The notes: a model not told the origin generated them from the sequence alone. Positions 14,865 through 31,364 are shown, numbered from the stretch's first letter. The stretch is 64,000 bases of DNA from Neobacillus ginsengisoli (GCF_030813055.1 NZ_JAUSTW010000012.1:1-64000); one strand, 5' to 3'. Numbers and translations are program-made.

Positions 14865-15809
14865 CTAGTCGTCTTTACGTAAGCCTAACCCAAGCTCTTC
14901 TAGTTTCGCCTTCACTTCTTCAAGTGATTTGCGACCTAAGTTACGTACTTTCATCATATCTTCTTCAGTTTTATTAGCTAATTCCTGAACAGTGTTGATT
15001 CCGGCGCGTTTTAAGCAGTTATAAGAACGAACAGAAAGAACCAGTTCCTCAATAGTCATTTCAAGAACTTTTTCCTTTTGATCTTCTTCTTTTTCTATCA
15101 TTATTTCAGCATTTTGTGCTTCATCGGTTAAACCAACGAAAATATTCAAATGCTCGGTCAAAATTTTCGAACCAAGAGCAATCGCTTCTTTTGGCCCAGT
15201 GCTTCCATCTGTCCAAACATCAAGCGTAAGCTTATCATAGTTTGTCATTTGACCAACACGTGTATTTTCTACCTGGTAAGAAACACGCGAAACCGGAGTG
15301 TAAATAGAGTCTATAGGTATCACACCGATTGGTTGATCCTCTCTCTTATTTTGATCTGCCGGAGTATAACCGCGACCTCGTCTAGCAGTTAAACGCATGC
15401 GAAGATGACCGCTCGTTGCTAACGTAGCAATATGAAGATCAGGGTTTAAAATCTCAACATCACTGTCATGCGTAATATTACCGGCCTTGACAGGTCCTTC
15501 ACCCTGTACATCAATTTCAAGGGTTTTCTCTTCATCAGAGTAGATTTTTAAAGCCAATTTTTTAATGTTTAAAATTATGGATGTTACATCCTCTACGACG
15601 CCTTCAATTGTTGAGAACTCATGAAGTACCCCATCGACCTGAATCGATGTAACAGCGGCACCTGGGAGTGAAGATAATAGGATACGACGTAAGGAGTTAC
15701 CCAAAGTGGTACCAAATCAACGCAATAGAGGTTCTACGACGAACTTACCGTACATGGCATCATCGTAGATCTCAACCGTTTCGATTTTTGGTTTTTCTAT
15801 TTCGATCAT
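14865..15809 (-). CDS. rpoA: RNA polymerase alpha subunit, interrupted by an in-frame TGA
   Basis: Full length would be 314 codons, exactly the B. subtilis size, starting at ATG 15807-15809 ([14 protein letters not shown]) after GGAGG. Codon 31 is TGA (15717-15719). The local reading is [19 protein letters not shown] where the family has VVEPLERGYGTTLGNS or EPLERGF; Glu29 is also changed to Leu. The frame is the same on both sides, and the N-terminal dimerisation domain and C-terminal alpha-CTD are otherwise intact. An alternative start at TTG 15702-15704 would lack the first strands and is not credible. Because alpha is essential and single copy, a sequencing or assembly error is most likely. 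Confidence 0.9.
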
Positions 15810-15986
15810 CAAATAACCCTCCTTCAAAACGTCGAAACTTCGAATAGATACTAGTTCTAAGCGAAATTCCCCCATGTATACGTTCCCGTTTTGTGCACAA
15901 CAACTGGAATAAATTTTCTGTATAAACTTCAAAAATTAGTATCATATCCCATTATAGACGTATGATACAAAATCTATACAAAAAAA

Positions 15987-16376
<390 letters not shown>

Positions 16377-16397
16377 TTAAATAACCTCCTTTGCCGA

Positions 16398-16763
16398 TTA
16401 CTTCTTCTTGTTCGCAACAGTCTTACGAGGACCTTTGCGTGTACGAGCGTTGTTTTTCGTATTTTGTCCACGAACCGGTAAACCACGACGATGACGTAAC
16501 CCGCGGTAGCAGCCGATTTCCATTAAACGCTTAATGTTAAGAGAAATTTCACGGCGAAGGTCACCTTCAACTTTTAACTTGTCGATGATGTCACGGATTT
16601 TGTTTAATTCTTCTTCAGTTAAATCACGCACTCTTGTATTTTCAGAAACACCGGCTTCTGCCAAGACTTTTTGTGCAGTATTTTTGCCAATACCATAAAT
16701 GTAAGTTAAAGAGATAACTACACGTTTTTCACGTGGAATATCTACACCAGCAATACGTGCCAT
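16398..16763 (-). CDS. rpsM: 30S ribosomal protein S13
   Basis: 121 aa, full length. [19 protein letters not shown] start and the basic C-terminal tail that contacts tRNA are both present. 34 bp between rpsM and rpsK on one side and rpmJ on the other fit the spc-alpha order. Confidence 0.98.
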   Translation of the reverse strand: MARIAGVDIPREKRVVISLTYIYGIGKNTAQKVLAEAGVSENTRVRDLTEEELNKIRDIIDKLKVEGDLRREISLNIKRLMEIGCYRGLRHRRGLPVRGQNTKNNARTRKGPRKTVANKKK

Positions 16764-16788
16764 TAATTTAGCGCACCTCCTTCAAAAA

Positions 16789-17144
<356 letters not shown>

Positions 17145-17158
<14 letters not shown>

Positions 17159-17468
17159 GGGTCTCGTCCCCCTTCTCTTTTTCAGATATGCGTTCATTTA
17201 AAAACTTTGTAAGTGCAAATCGCAGCTTTCCGTTCGTAACACGCCCTATTTCCTTCATGCTGTTCTGAACCTCAAGAGAAACGTGATCAATAAATTGTAA
17301 ATGTCGCGGGTTCTTTTTCTTCGGTCGGTCAAAAGGAATCCTTTCTCCGTCCGCAAGATAAACGAACTTTTCAGCCAACCTTACAATTATAGCATATTGA
17401 CCTGCGTCCCGTCCGCTAGTAACTATTACAAATTGCCCTATTTGCGGAATAAAACCGGTATTGAACAT
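17145..17468 (-). CDS. KOW-domain RNA-binding protein (L14e/YbzG-like)
   Basis: 107 aa, with an N-terminal KOW/SH3-like domain (about residues 5-55: [20 protein letters not shown]). Related small proteins occupy the same position between map and infA in many Bacillaceae and are annotated as KOW-domain RNA-binding or L14e-like. The start ATG 17466-17468 follows GGGTGAT. The C-terminal half is basic and helical and is longer than the B. subtilis form. A ribosome-associated role is inferred from position and fold only. Confidence 0.85.
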
Positions 17469-17483
17469 TGAAATCACCCGGAC

Positions 17484-18229
17484 TTAGGCTTTGGTTAAGA
17501 TCTCATATCCTGTTTCAGTAATCGCAATAGTATGTTCAAAATGAGCACACCTTTTTCCGTCTACCGTTACAACTGTCCAATTGTCAGCCAATGTCTTCAC
17601 ATAGCGGCTTCCGGCATTTACCATCGGTTCGATTGCCAGTACCATTCCAGGTAATAGATTCGGACCTTTGTTTGGCGGACCGTAATGAGGAATATCAGGT
17701 TCTTCATGTAAGTCTTGCCCAACTCCATGTCCTACATACTCGCGCACAACTGAAAAGCCATTTGCTTCCACAAACGTTTGAATCGCATGGGAGATGTTCG
17801 AGAGTCGCTCACCTGGTTTTGCTTCGTTTAGTCCTTGATAAAGAGATTCCTCTGTTACGTCTAAGAGACGCTGTGAATCTTCATCAATTTTTCCAACAGC
17901 ATAAGTCCATGCAGAATCACCATGGTAACCGTTGTATTTCGCACCGATATCGATGCTAATAATATCGCCCTCATTTAGAACATGATCATCAGGAATCCCG
18001 TGAACAAGCTGGTTGTTCACACTGGTACAGATGCTGCCGCGAAATCCATTATACCCTTTAAAAGAAGGAAATGCATCGTGAGCGAGAATAAATTCTTCAG
18101 CGACACGGTCCAGTTCTTTCGTTGTTATACCAGGAGTTAAATGTTTTTTTAACTCTTGGTGGGTTAGGGCGACAATTCGCCCGGCTTCGCGCATGATCTC
18201 AATTTCCCTGGGGGTTTTGCAAATGATCA

Positions 18230-18230
<1 letters not shown>
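17484..18230 (-). CDS. map: type I methionine aminopeptidase
   Basis: 248 aa. Removes the initiator methionine. Metal ligands are visible in order: [17 protein letters not shown] (two Asp), GHGVG (His), AIEPM (Glu), FEHTIAITE (Glu). The start codon touches the adk stop (1-base overlap at 18230), which couples translation. Confidence 0.97.
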
Positions 18231-18898
<668 letters not shown>

Positions 18899-18939
18899 CT
18901 ATAAATGGGTTTTAGGGAACATGAGTCCCCAAAAACCTT

Positions 18940-20235
18940 TTACTTTATAAAACCTTTATAATGACGTTTAACCAACTGTGCTTCAAGTTGCTTCATCGTA
19001 TCAAGGGCTACACCCACAACGATAAGCAAGCTTGTTCCACCGATTTGAGCTGTTTGCGGCAGGTTAGCAATCTGTATAAAAAGGACTGGTAATACTGCTA
19101 TGACAGCTAAGAAAATGGCGCCAATAAATGTTAAACGATATAAAACACGCGTTAAATATTCTTGCGTACTCTTACCTGGACGAATCCCCGGTATATAACC
19201 GCTTTGCTTTTGTAAGTTCTCCGCTACTTGTTCAGGGTTAACTTGAATAAAAGCATAAAAATAAGTAAACGCAATAATTAAGGCAGCATATAGGACCATC
19301 CCAATAGGATGGGAATAATCGAATACATTAATAATCCAAGTTGTTACACTATTTGTTGGGAAAAACGATGCAACCGTTCTTGGCGTAACAATAAAGGAAA
19401 CTGCAAAGATGACTGGGATAACGCCGGCTGCATTAACCTTTAAAGGCATGTGAGTAGACTGTCCCCCAACAGGATTACGCCCCTCAACCACGCGTTTTGC
19501 ATATTGAATTGGAATTTTACGATTAGCTTGTTGGATGAAGATAACCCCAACAACTACTGCAATCACAGCAAGAGCTATTAAAACAACTGTAACAATGCGC
19601 AGGAATAATTGTTCACCGGCGTTCTGAAACTGCTGTACATAGATCTGATTGACAGTCGTAGGAATTCCAGCAACAATCCCGGCAAAGATGATAATGGAAA
19701 TTCCATTTCCAACACCTTTTTCGGTAATTTGCTCCCCGAGCCACATCAAGAAGGATGTTCCGGCCGTTAACACAACAGCAATTAAAAGATATGTTCCGAT
19801 TCCGGGATTTTCAATTAATTGACCGCTGGTCAAGTTGTTAAACCCATATGCCATACCCAATGCTTGGATAAATCCAAGTATTACAGTGAAGTAACGAGTA
19901 AACTGAGCAGTCTTACGACGTCCGGCTTCCCCTTGTTTTGACCATTCCGTAAATTTCGGAACGACGTCCATTTGCAGGAGCTGAATGATAATAGATGCAG
20001 TGATATAAGGCATAATACCCATTGCAAAGATGGAGAATTTTTTTAACGCTCCACCGCCAAAAGTATTTAAAATACCGAAAACACTTAATTTATCTTGAGC
20101 ACCTAATACATCAGCATTTACGTTTGGTACAGGAATAAATGTCCCCAATCGAAAAACGACTAACATTAAAAGGGTGAATATGAGCTTTCGTCTTATATCA
20201 CCCACGCGCATAAAATTGGAGATTGTCTGGAACAT
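18940..20235 (-). CDS. secY: protein translocase subunit SecY
   Basis: 431 aa with ten membrane segments; the central channel of the Sec translocon with SecE and SecG. Its ATG overlaps the rplO stop as TAATG, giving translational coupling. Confidence 0.98.
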   Translation of the reverse strand: MFQTISNFMRVGDIRRKLIFTLLMLVVFRLGTFIPVPNVNADVLGAQDKLSVFGILNTFGGGALKKFSIFAMGIMPYITASIIIQLLQMDVVPKFTEWSKQGEAGRRKTAQFTRYFTVILGFIQALGMAYGFNNLTSGQLIENPGIGTYLLIAVVLTAGTSFLMWLGEQITEKGVGNGISIIIFAGIVAGIPTTVNQIYVQQFQNAGEQLFLRIVTVVLIALAVIAVVVGVIFIQQANRKIPIQYAKRVVEGRNPVGGQSTHMPLKVNAAGVIPVIFAVSFIVTPRTVASFFPTNSVTTWIINVFDYSHPIGMVLYAALIIAFTYFYAFIQVNPEQVAENLQKQSGYIPGIRPGKSTQEYLTRVLYRLTFIGAIFLAVIAVLPVLFIQIANLPQTAQIGGTSLLIVVGVALDTMKQLEAQLVKRHYKGFIK

Positions 20236-20675
20236 TAGATCACCTCAGTAGTTCCACCAGCAGCTTCGATAGCTTCCTTAGCAGCAGAGGAGAATTTGTT
20301 AGCTTTTACAGTCAACTTTTTCTCTACGTTCCCTTTAGCAAGAATTTTGATTCCTGCTTTTTCATTACTTACAACGCCTGTTTCGATAAGAAGTTCTGGA
20401 GTAACTTCTGTACCGTCTTCAAAGCGATTTAAAGCATCAAGGTTAACAACTGCATATTCTTTACGGCTGATATTCGTAAATCCACGTTTTGGTAAACGAC
20501 GGAATAATGGTGTTTGACCACCTTCAAAACCTAGTCGTACACCTCCACCGGAACGAGCGTTTTGACCTTTATGGCCTTTACCGGCAGTCTTACCTTGACC
20601 GGATCCGATACCGCGTCCTAAACGTTTACGTTCTTTACGGGAACCTTCAGCAGGCTTTAATTCATGAAGTTTCAT
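20235..20675 (-). CDS. rplO: 50S ribosomal protein L15
   Basis: 146 aa. The Gly/Lys/Arg-rich N-terminal extension ([20 protein letters not shown]) that threads into 23S rRNA is intact. Followed directly by secY. Confidence 0.98.
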   Translation of the reverse strand: MKLHELKPAEGSRKERKRLGRGIGSGQGKTAGKGHKGQNARSGGGVRLGFEGGQTPLFRRLPKRGFTNISRKEYAVVNLDALNRFEDGTEVTPELLIETGVVSNEKAGIKILAKGNVEKKLTVKANKFSSAAKEAIEAAGGTTEVI

Positions 20676-20707
20676 ATTGGCACCTCCTTATGAAAGAAAA
20701 GAATCAA

Positions 20708-20890
20708 TTATTGTTCTTTAACTGTTACAAGGTGAGCAACTTTGTTAATCATACCGCGAATAGCAGCGTTATCTTGATGCTCAACTGTTTGATTTAATTT
20801 ACGTAAACCCAAAGCAGTAACTGTCGCGCGTTGGTCCTCAGGGCGACCAATTACGCTGCGGTTGAGGGTAATTAAAAGTTTATTCGCCAT
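20708..20890 (-). CDS. rpmD: 50S ribosomal protein L30
   Basis: 60 aa, the usual bacterial L30 length, [20 protein letters not shown] start. Between rpsE and rplO. Confidence 0.98.
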   Translation of the reverse strand: MANKLLITLNRSVIGRPEDQRATVTALGLRKLNQTVEHQDNAAIRGMINKVAHLVTVKEQ

Positions 20891-20903
20891 TTGATTTCCC
20901 TCC

Positions 20904-21425
<522 letters not shown>

Positions 21426-21428
21426 CTA

Positions 21429-21791
21429 TTAAAATTGTAAGCCGTTCGCGCGAGCTGCATCAGCTAGTGCTTGAATACGTCCATGATACAGGTATCCTCC
21501 ACGGTCAAAGACAACAGACGAGATACCTTTTTCTACCGCACGTTTAGCAACTAATTCTCCGACCTTTTGTGCAGCTTCAACGTTACTTGTAGATTCAAGA
21601 GTTAATTCTTTATCTAAAGTGGATGCACTTGCTAAAGTAACACCACTCATGTCATCGATAACCTGTGCATAAACATGTTTGTTAGAACGAAACACATTTA
21701 GACGCGGACGAGCTGAAGTTCCGCTAAGTTTCGCACGAACACGAGCGTGTCTTTTCTTGCGAGTAGCGTTTTTATCAAGCTTCGTAATCAT
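21429..21791 (-). CDS. rplR: 50S ribosomal protein L18
   Basis: 120 aa. 5S rRNA-binding protein of the central protuberance, with the basic N-terminal region ([15 protein letters not shown]). Confidence 0.98.
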   Translation of the reverse strand: MITKLDKNATRKKRHARVRAKLSGTSARPRLNVFRSNKHVYAQVIDDMSGVTLASASTLDKELTLESTSNVEAAQKVGELVAKRAVEKGISSVVFDRGGYLYHGRIQALADAARANGLQF

Positions 21792-21823
21792 TTAGGTCAC
21801 TCCTTTCGTTTACCTATGCGGCA

Positions 21824-22360
21824 TTACTTACCGGTTTTACCTTCTTTACGACGAACAAATTCGCCTTCGTAACGAATTCCTTTGCCTTTATACGGCTCAG
21901 GAGGACGAACTCCGCGAATATTGGCAGCTAATGCACCAACACGTTCTTTATCAGTACCTTTAATAATAATTTTTGTATTAGCAGGTACTTCGATTTCAAG
22001 TCCGGCTTCCGGTTCAATTTCAACCGGATGCGAGTAACCAACGTTTAATACAAGTTTGTTACCTTGCTTTTGAGCACGGTATCCAACCCCGATTAATTCA
22101 AGGCCTCTTGTGAATCCTGTTGAAACACCCTCAACCATGTTCGCGATTACCGCACGAGTTGTTCCGTGCAATGCGCGGTGTTCTTTTACGTCAGATGGAC
22201 GAGTAATTGTAACTAAATTTTCTTCTACGTTAATTGTAATATCAGGACTAAAAGTACGGGAAAGTTCGCCTTTAGGTCCTCTTACAGTAACAGCATTATT
22301 ATTAACAGTAACCGTAACTCCAGCTGGAATTTCGATCGGTTTTTTTCCTACGCGTGACAT
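21824..22360 (-). CDS. rplF: 50S ribosomal protein L6
   Basis: 178 aa, two repeated L6 folds, [15 protein letters not shown] start. Full length for Bacillus. Confidence 0.98.
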   Translation of the reverse strand: MSRVGKKPIEIPAGVTVTVNNNAVTVRGPKGELSRTFSPDITINVEENLVTITRPSDVKEHRALHGTTRAVIANMVEGVSTGFTRGLELIGVGYRAQKQGNKLVLNVGYSHPVEIEPEAGLEIEVPANTKIIIKGTDKERVGALAANIRGVRPPEPYKGKGIRYEGEFVRRKEGKTGK

Positions 22361-22391
22361 TTAGTGCACCTCCATTCATTCAGAAACTCTA

Positions 22392-22790
22392 TTACCAAAC
22401 GTAAGCTAATACTTCTCCGCCGACTTGTTTTGCACGAGCTTCTTTATCTGTAATAACACCTTGTGATGTTGATACTAACGCGATACCAAGACCGTTAAGA
22501 ACGCGTGGTACCTCCGTAGATTTTGCGTAAACTCGAAGTCCAGGCTTGCTTATGCGCTTAAGACCAGTAATAACACGTTCGTTATTTGCACCGTATTTTA
22601 AGAAGATACGGATGATGCCTTGTTTATTATCTTCGATAAATTCGACGTCACGTACGAAACCTTCGCGCTTTAAAATTTCAGCAATTTCTTTTTTCATATT
22701 AGAAGCAGGCACTTCTAATTTTTCGTGACGCACCATATTCGCATTACGAATGCGAGTAAGCATATCAGCAATTGGATCTGTCATGACCAT
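22392..22790 (-). CDS. rpsH: 30S ribosomal protein S8
   Basis: 132 aa, [18 protein letters not shown] start identical in layout to B. subtilis. Central 16S rRNA binder; in Bacillus, as in E. coli, S8 may also contact spc mRNA. Confidence 0.98.
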   Translation of the reverse strand: MVMTDPIADMLTRIRNANMVRHEKLEVPASNMKKEIAEILKREGFVRDVEFIEDNKQGIIRIFLKYGANNERVITGLKRISKPGLRVYAKSTEVPRVLNGLGIALVSTSQGVITDKEARAKQVGGEVLAYVW

Positions 22791-22819
22791 TATTTTTACC
22801 TCCTTCCCAGACTTGGGTT

Positions 22820-23029
<210 letters not shown>

Positions 23030-23569
23030 TTACTTTTGGAATGGCATTCCAAATTGAGTTAAAAGTTCACGTGCTTCTTCATCAGTGTTAGCAGTCGTTA
23101 CGATAACGATATCCATACCACGAACTTTACTTACTTTATCGTAATCAATTTCAGGGAAGATTAATTGTTCTTTAATACCTAAAGTGTAGTTACCGCGACC
23201 ATCGAATGCTTTTTTAGAAACACCACGGAAGTCACGTACACGAGGTAAAGAAACAGAAACTAATTTATCCAAGAATTCGTACATGCGCTCACCACGAAGA
23301 GTAACCTTCGCACCGATCGGCATACCTTCACGTAGACGGAAGCCGGCGATTGATTTCTTTGCACGAGTTACTACAGGTTTTTGACCAGTAATAGTTGCAA
23401 GTTCTTCAACGGCGTTATCGAGTGCTTTTGCATTAGCAACAGCATCACCAACGCCCATATTCACAACGATTTTTTCAAGCTTTGGTACTTGCATAACTGA
23501 TTTATAGTTGAACTTGCTTACTAGAGCAGGTGATACTTCTTTAACAAATTTTTCTTTTAGGCGGTTCAT
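23030..23569 (-). CDS. rplE: 50S ribosomal protein L5
   Basis: 179 aa, full length, [16 protein letters not shown] start. Binds 5S rRNA and contacts P-site tRNA. Confidence 0.98.
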   Translation of the reverse strand: MNRLKEKFVKEVSPALVSKFNYKSVMQVPKLEKIVVNMGVGDAVANAKALDNAVEELATITGQKPVVTRAKKSIAGFRLREGMPIGAKVTLRGERMYEFLDKLVSVSLPRVRDFRGVSKKAFDGRGNYTLGIKEQLIFPEIDYDKVSKVRGMDIVIVTTANTDEEARELLTQFGMPFQK

Positions 23570-23596
23570 TTATTGTACCTCCCTTCTTAATTTAAA

Positions 23597-23905
23597 CTAT
23601 TTATCTAAAACTTCACCGGATTTTGCTGTGCGTACTTTTTTGCCATCAACCGTTGTGTAACCTACACGAGTTGGGTTACCGGACTTAGGATCGATAGGCA
23701 TAACGTTTGATACATGAATTGGAGCCTCAAAGCTCATGATTCCGCCTTGCGGGTTCGCTTGGGAAGGTTTTGCGTGTTTTTTCACGATGTTTACACCTTC
23801 AACAAGAACTCGGCTTTCTTTAGGATAGGCAGCTAGGATTACACCTGTTTTACCTTTATCCTTACCGGAGATGACTCTTACTTTGTCACCTTTTTTCACA
23901 TGCAT
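23597..23905 (-). CDS. rplX: 50S ribosomal protein L24
   Basis: 102 aa KOW protein from [19 protein letters not shown]. Two adjacent ATG codons are possible (23903-23905 or 23906-23908), both after AAGGAGGTG; the second is chosen by family alignment. Assembly initiator of the 50S subunit. Confidence 0.97.
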   Translation of the reverse strand: MHVKKGDKVRVISGKDKGKTGVILAAYPKESRVLVEGVNIVKKHAKPSQANPQGGIMSFEAPIHVSNVMPIDPKSGNPTRVGYTTVDGKKVRTAKSGEVLDK

Positions 23906-23940
23906 CATTAAGCACCTCCTTAAAGGCATTTGAATTTAAA

Positions 23941-24336
<396 letters not shown>

Positions 24337-24348
24337 TTATCCGAACAA

Positions 24349-24612
24349 TTAAATAATAACTGCTTTTTCTACAACTTCTACTAAACGGAAGCGTTTTGTA
24401 GCTGAAAGTGGGCGAGTTTCCATGATACGCACGATGTCGCCAACTTTTGCCTGGTTTTGCTCATCATGAGCTTTAAACTTTTTAGAGTACTTAACGCGTT
24501 TACCGTAAAGAGGATGCTTTTTATGTGTTTCAACAAGAACCGTAACGGTTTTTTCCATCTTGTCAGAAACAACGCGTCCAGTGTAAACTTTGCGTTGGTT
24601 ACGTTCACTCAT
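24349..24612 (-). CDS. rpsQ: 30S ribosomal protein S17
   Basis: 87 aa OB-fold protein, [20 protein letters not shown] start. Early 16S rRNA 5'-domain binder. Confidence 0.98.
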   Translation of the reverse strand: MSERNQRKVYTGRVVSDKMEKTVTVLVETHKKHPLYGKRVKYSKKFKAHDEQNQAKVGDIVRIMETRPLSATKRFRLVEVVEKAVII

Positions 24613-24631
24613 TATGTGAACCTCCTCTCAT

Positions 24632-25915
<1,284 letters not shown>

Positions 25916-25918
25916 TGA

Positions 25919-26556
<638 letters not shown>

Positions 26557-26616
26557 GAAGGAACCTCCCTTCGTGATTGGTCTACGGTTCGTTCCTTGAA
26601 CCGTAGTTCAACCCCG

Positions 26617-27468
<852 letters not shown>

Positions 27469-27476
27469 TTAGGTTC

Positions 27477-27761
27477 TTATGCTTCAAAGAATTCGATTTC
27501 TTTGCTGTCAGTTGTTAATTTTACAATTGCTTTACGACGTTTGTTTGTGTAACCACCGAATTTCCCCATACGCTTGAATTTACCTTTATAGTTCATGATG
27601 TTAACTTTCTCAACATCAACGCCAAAGATTTCTTCAACGGCATCTTTAACTTGAGTTTTGTTAGCTCTAACATCAACTTCGAACGTATATTTCTTTTCAG
27701 CCATTAGGTCAGTAGAACGTTCAGTGATAACGGGGCGCTTAATGATATCGCGTGCATCCAT
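27477..27761 (-). CDS. rplW: 50S ribosomal protein L23
   Basis: 94 aa. Exit-tunnel protein that docks trigger factor and SRP. Its start overlaps the rplD stop by one base (27761). Confidence 0.98.
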   Translation of the reverse strand: MDARDIIKRPVITERSTDLMAEKKYTFEVDVRANKTQVKDAVEEIFGVDVEKVNIMNYKGKFKRMGKFGGYTNKRRKAIVKLTTDSKEIEFFEA

Positions 27762-28384
27762 TATGCAAGCACCTCCTCTACTTTTTCAACCGCTGCTTTA
27801 GTGATAATCAATTTTTCATGATTAACAACGTCTAATACGTTGATTCCGGCAGCTGTTACAACTGTTACACCAGGAATGTTACGAGCAGAAAGTGCTACAT
27901 TTTCATCAAGATCTGCAGTAACAATTAGTGCTTTTTTCTCAACAGAAAGACCGGTTAAAACTGATTTGAAGTCTTTTGTTTTTGGAGTTTCGAAAGCTAA
28001 GCTTTCCAGTACTAGAATGTTTTCTTCTAATACTTTTGAAGAAAGTGCAGATTTGATTGCTAAACGACGCACTTTTTTCGGCAATTTGTAGCTATAGCTG
28101 CGTGGAACAGGTCCAAATACTGTACCGCCTCCGCGCCATTGTGGTGAACGGATTGACCCTTGACGAGCACGGCCGGTTCCTTTTTGGCGCCATGGTTTAC
28201 GTCCGCCGCCTGCTACTTCAGAACGAATTTTTGTTTTATGAGTTCCTTGACGCAATGAAGCACGTTGCATAACAATCGCTTCAAATAGTACGTGTTGGTT
28301 TGGCTCAATACCAAATACTGATTCATTAAGTTCGATTTCACCAACTTGTGATCCGTTTTGGTTTAATAATGCTACTTTAGGCAT
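27761..28384 (-). CDS. rplD: 50S ribosomal protein L4
   Basis: 207 aa. The tunnel-reaching loop ([20 protein letters not shown]) is intact. Coupled to rplW. Confidence 0.98.
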   Translation of the reverse strand: MPKVALLNQNGSQVGEIELNESVFGIEPNQHVLFEAIVMQRASLRQGTHKTKIRSEVAGGGRKPWRQKGTGRARQGSIRSPQWRGGGTVFGPVPRSYSYKLPKKVRRLAIKSALSSKVLEENILVLESLAFETPKTKDFKSVLTGLSVEKKALIVTADLDENVALSARNIPGVTVVTAAGINVLDVVNHEKLIITKAAVEKVEEVLA

Positions 28385-28413
28385 TCCTTTGTTCCTCCTT
28401 TCTTATAAAGTGA

Positions 28414-29040
28414 CTATGCTTTAATCGCACCTTTAATTTTTAGTAATGCTTTTTTAGGTCCTGGAACGTTACCTTTGATTAAAAGTAAGTTACGATCTGT
28501 ATCAACCTTAACGATTTCAAGGTTTTGAACAGTAACTTGTTCGCCGCCCATTCTACCAGGTAATGCTTTACCTTTGAATACACGGTTTGGAGCAACAGGT
28601 CCCATTGAACCCGGACGACGATGATAACGAGAACCGTGAGCCATAGGGCCGCGAGATTGTCCGTGGCGTTTGATTGAGCCTTGGAAACCTTTACCTTTTG
28701 AAACTCCTGTTACATCTACTACATCGCCTGCAGCGAAAATATCAACTTTGACTTCCTGACCAACTTCAAGTCCTGCTAAGTCATCTCCGCGGAATTCGCG
28801 AACGAAGCGCTTAGGAGCAGTATTAGCTTTTGCAACGTGGCCTTTTTCCGGTTTGTTAGCTAACTTTTCACGTTTATCTTCAAAGCCCACTTGAACCGCA
28901 ACATAACCGTCGCTTTCAACTGATTTCTTTTGAAGTACTACGTTTGCAGTTGCTTCAACAACAGTAACAGGGATTAAGTTGCCGTTTTCCGCAAATACTT
29001 GAGTCATTCCAATCTTTCTTCCTAAGATTCCTTTGGTCAT
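28414..29040 (-). CDS. rplC: 50S ribosomal protein L3
   Basis: 208 aa. Contains the conserved [20 protein letters not shown] loop that approaches the peptidyl transferase centre. Second gene of the S10 operon. Confidence 0.98.
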   Translation of the reverse strand: MTKGILGRKIGMTQVFAENGNLIPVTVVEATANVVLQKKSVESDGYVAVQVGFEDKREKLANKPEKGHVAKANTAPKRFVREFRGDDLAGLEVGQEVKVDIFAAGDVVDVTGVSKGKGFQGSIKRHGQSRGPMAHGSRYHRRPGSMGPVAPNRVFKGKALPGRMGGEQVTVQNLEIVKVDTDRNLLLIKGNVPGPKKALLKIKGAIKA

Positions 29041-29078
29041 TTAAGTCACACCTCCTGTAATTTGTTCATTTATTTTTA

Positions 29079-29516
<438 letters not shown>

Positions 29517-29521
29517 TGTCT

Positions 29522-29550
29522 ATTATACATAAAACATAAAGCAAACGCAA
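29522..29550 (-). promoter_or_regulatory. S10 operon promoter P2 (sigma-A)
   Basis: Minus strand TTGCGT (29545-29550), 17 bases, TATAAT (29522-29527), perfect -10 and extended by ATG just before it. Confidence 0.8.
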
Positions 29551-29589
29551 CATTTATTACGAATTTATTATGTTTTGAACACTTTTCTT

Positions 29590-29618
29590 ATTATAACTAG
29601 GGCTTAGCCTGTTTTCAA
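29590..29618 (-). promoter_or_regulatory. S10 operon promoter P1 (sigma-A)
   Basis: Minus strand TTGAAA (29613-29618), 17 bases, TATAAT (29590-29595). With P2 it gives S10 two strong promoters independent of tuf and the sulfur genes. Confidence 0.85.
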
Positions 29619-29774
29619 GTGAATATTCGTATATTGTTAATTTCTTTTTATTCCGGTTTATTTGTTTATAAGTTTTTTTGGCGCTACAACGGGGGTTTAG
29701 GAAATTAATTGGATAATTTATCGTTATAGATTCTTTTTTTCTGAAAACAAATAAATTACTCTTTCCATTATTTA

Positions 29775-29809
29775 AATAGAAAAGGAGCTAACTGATTTTC
29801 AGCTGCTCC
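29775..29809 (-). terminator. terminator of the sulfate-assimilation operon
   Basis: Minus strand GGAGC-AG-CTGA / TCAG-TTA-GCTCC stem followed by TTTTCTATTT, about 45 bases after sirB. The stretch from here to P1 (29619-29774) holds no gene. Confidence 0.75.
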
Positions 29810-29855
29810 ATCTTTTTCAAATATATATATAGAAGAAAAGTATCTTTAAAGCCTA

Positions 29856-30584
29856 CTAAGCAGTTATCTCCAAAACTCTTTCTTGTATTACACTTTCAAT
29901 ATTCGGATGATATCCTAAATAATTGCATAGTATGAACTGGTGACTTTGAGGGTGATTTTTTATTACCTTATTTATATGGTTCATTAATATACCGGTAAAT
30001 AGTAAATAAGGAATCACAAACACCTTTGAATTTTTATCTTCTCCGATTAGTTCCATGCCATCTTCCAAACCGGGTGAGGTAGCTGTTAGAAAGCACGTCT
30101 GTACCCTCTTAACACCTGTTTTCCTTTTTAGCATTTCCGCAATTGCATTAAGGTCATTTTTAACATCAGGATCACTGCTGCCCCTTCCAACCAGAAGGAC
30201 TCTTGAGTTTCCATCAAGCTCTTCACCTGTTTCTTCTATCCGTTCAATTAATGTATCAATCATTTTCCTATGGACACCAATCGGCCTGCCATATTCTAAT
30301 TCTATACCCGGAAACAGTGCAGATAGTCTCGCCAGTTCATTTGGAATATCCACTTTTGCATGTACAGCAGTTAATAATAATACCGGCAGCGCGATAATTT
30401 TTGTTGCTCCTTTTTGTACACAATTAATGAATGCCTCTTCAATTGTCGGCGCGGCAAGTTCAAGGAAGCAATACTCGTTGATTGGAGCATGACTCCGCTC
30501 TATGCATTTTGTTATAAATGTTATGGCCTGCTCCCTTGCCGTTTTAACCCGACTACCATGGCAAATATACAAAATTGCTTCCAT
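29856..30584 (-). CDS. sirB: sirohydrochlorin ferrochelatase SirB (CbiX type)
   Basis: 242 aa, two CbiX-like halves. Inserts iron into sirohydrochlorin, the last step to siroheme, the cofactor of sulfite reductase. Metal/active-site histidines are visible in YICHGSR (His9) and LLTAVHAKVDIP. It starts directly after the cobA stop. Its substrate needs a precorrin-2 dehydrogenase (sirC/ylnF), which follows in the B. subtilis operon but is missing here. Confidence 0.93.
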   Translation of the reverse strand: MEAILYICHGSRVKTAREQAITFITKCIERSHAPINEYCFLELAAPTIEEAFINCVQKGATKIIALPVLLLTAVHAKVDIPNELARLSALFPGIELEYGRPIGVHRKMIDTLIERIEETGEELDGNSRVLLVGRGSSDPDVKNDLNAIAEMLKRKTGVKRVQTCFLTATSPGLEDGMELIGEDKNSKVFVIPYLLFTGILMNHINKVIKNHPQSHQFILCNYLGYHPNIESVIQERVLEITA

Positions 30585-31364
30585 TTAAAAAGCCTCGCTT
30601 GCTATAAGTTTTTCGTTTAATTGTTTGTTTTCAAACCAGTTAATTTTGTGATGCATGGTTACAACATCCCCAACCACAATCATGCATGGGTTTTCTATTT
30701 TTTCTCTCCGTGCAGCAACATTTACCTCCCGGAGTGTACTTATTACTGTTTTTTGATTAGTCTTAGTTCCCCATTGGATTAACGCCGCAGGGGTATCCGG
30801 GCTTTTCCCATGCTGCAGCAACTGCTCTTGAACATAAGGAAGATTTTTTACCCCCATGTAGACAGCAACAGTATCAATCCCCTTGGCCAATGCCGCCCAT
30901 TTTATATTATCGGCCTCTCCATTTTTACGGTGACCGGTAACAATCGCAAATGAAGAACCATAGTCTCTATGTGTCACCGGGATACCGGCATATGCCGGAG
31001 CAGCAATACCTGATGTAATACCGGGCACGATTTCAAATTCAATACTGTTGTTTGCAAGGGTTTCCGCCTCTTCCCCGCCACGGCCAAAGACGAATGGGTC
31101 GCCGCCTTTTAAACGGGTCAAGACTTTCCCCTGCTTTGCGTGCATAACTAGTAATTGATTAATAGTTTCTTGCTGAAGTGCATGAGAATTTGGTTGTTTT
31201 CCGCAGTAAATCAATTCGGCACTTGGCTTTGCAAAGCTTAACAATTCTTCGTTTATTAATCGATCATATAAAACGACATCTGCTTCTTTAATACATTTTA
31301 GTCCTTTTACCGTTATTAAGTCCGGGTCGCCCGGTCCTGCGCCGACTAGATATACTTTTCCCAA
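30585..31364 (-). CDS. cobA: uroporphyrinogen-III C-methyltransferase (YlnD/SumT)
   Basis: 259 aa tetrapyrrole methylase: VGAGPGDPDLITVKG at the N-terminus, RLKGGDPFVFGRGGEE SAM-binding motif, GITSGIAAPAYAGIPVTHR. Makes precorrin-2 from uroporphyrinogen III using two SAM. It lacks the fused uroporphyrinogen synthase or CysG dehydrogenase domains. Supplies siroheme for sulfite reduction together with sirB. Confidence 0.95.
   Translation of the reverse strand: MGKVYLVGAGPGDPDLITVKGLKCIKEADVVLYDRLINEELLSFAKPSAELIYCGKQPNSHALQQETINQLLVMHAKQGKVLTRLKGGDPFVFGRGGEEAETLANNSIEFEIVPGITSGIAAPAYAGIPVTHRDYGSSFAIVTGHRKNGEADNIKWAALAKGIDTVAVYMGVKNLPYVQEQLLQHGKSPDTPAALIQWGTKTNQKTVISTLREVNVAARREKIENPCMIVVGDVVTMHHKINWFENKQLNEKLIASEAF

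Noticed and set aside
14865..15704. rpoA starting at an internal TTG (15702-15704)
   Set aside because: This would delete the first 35 residues of the alpha N-terminal domain; the missing part is present upstream in the same frame beyond the TGA.
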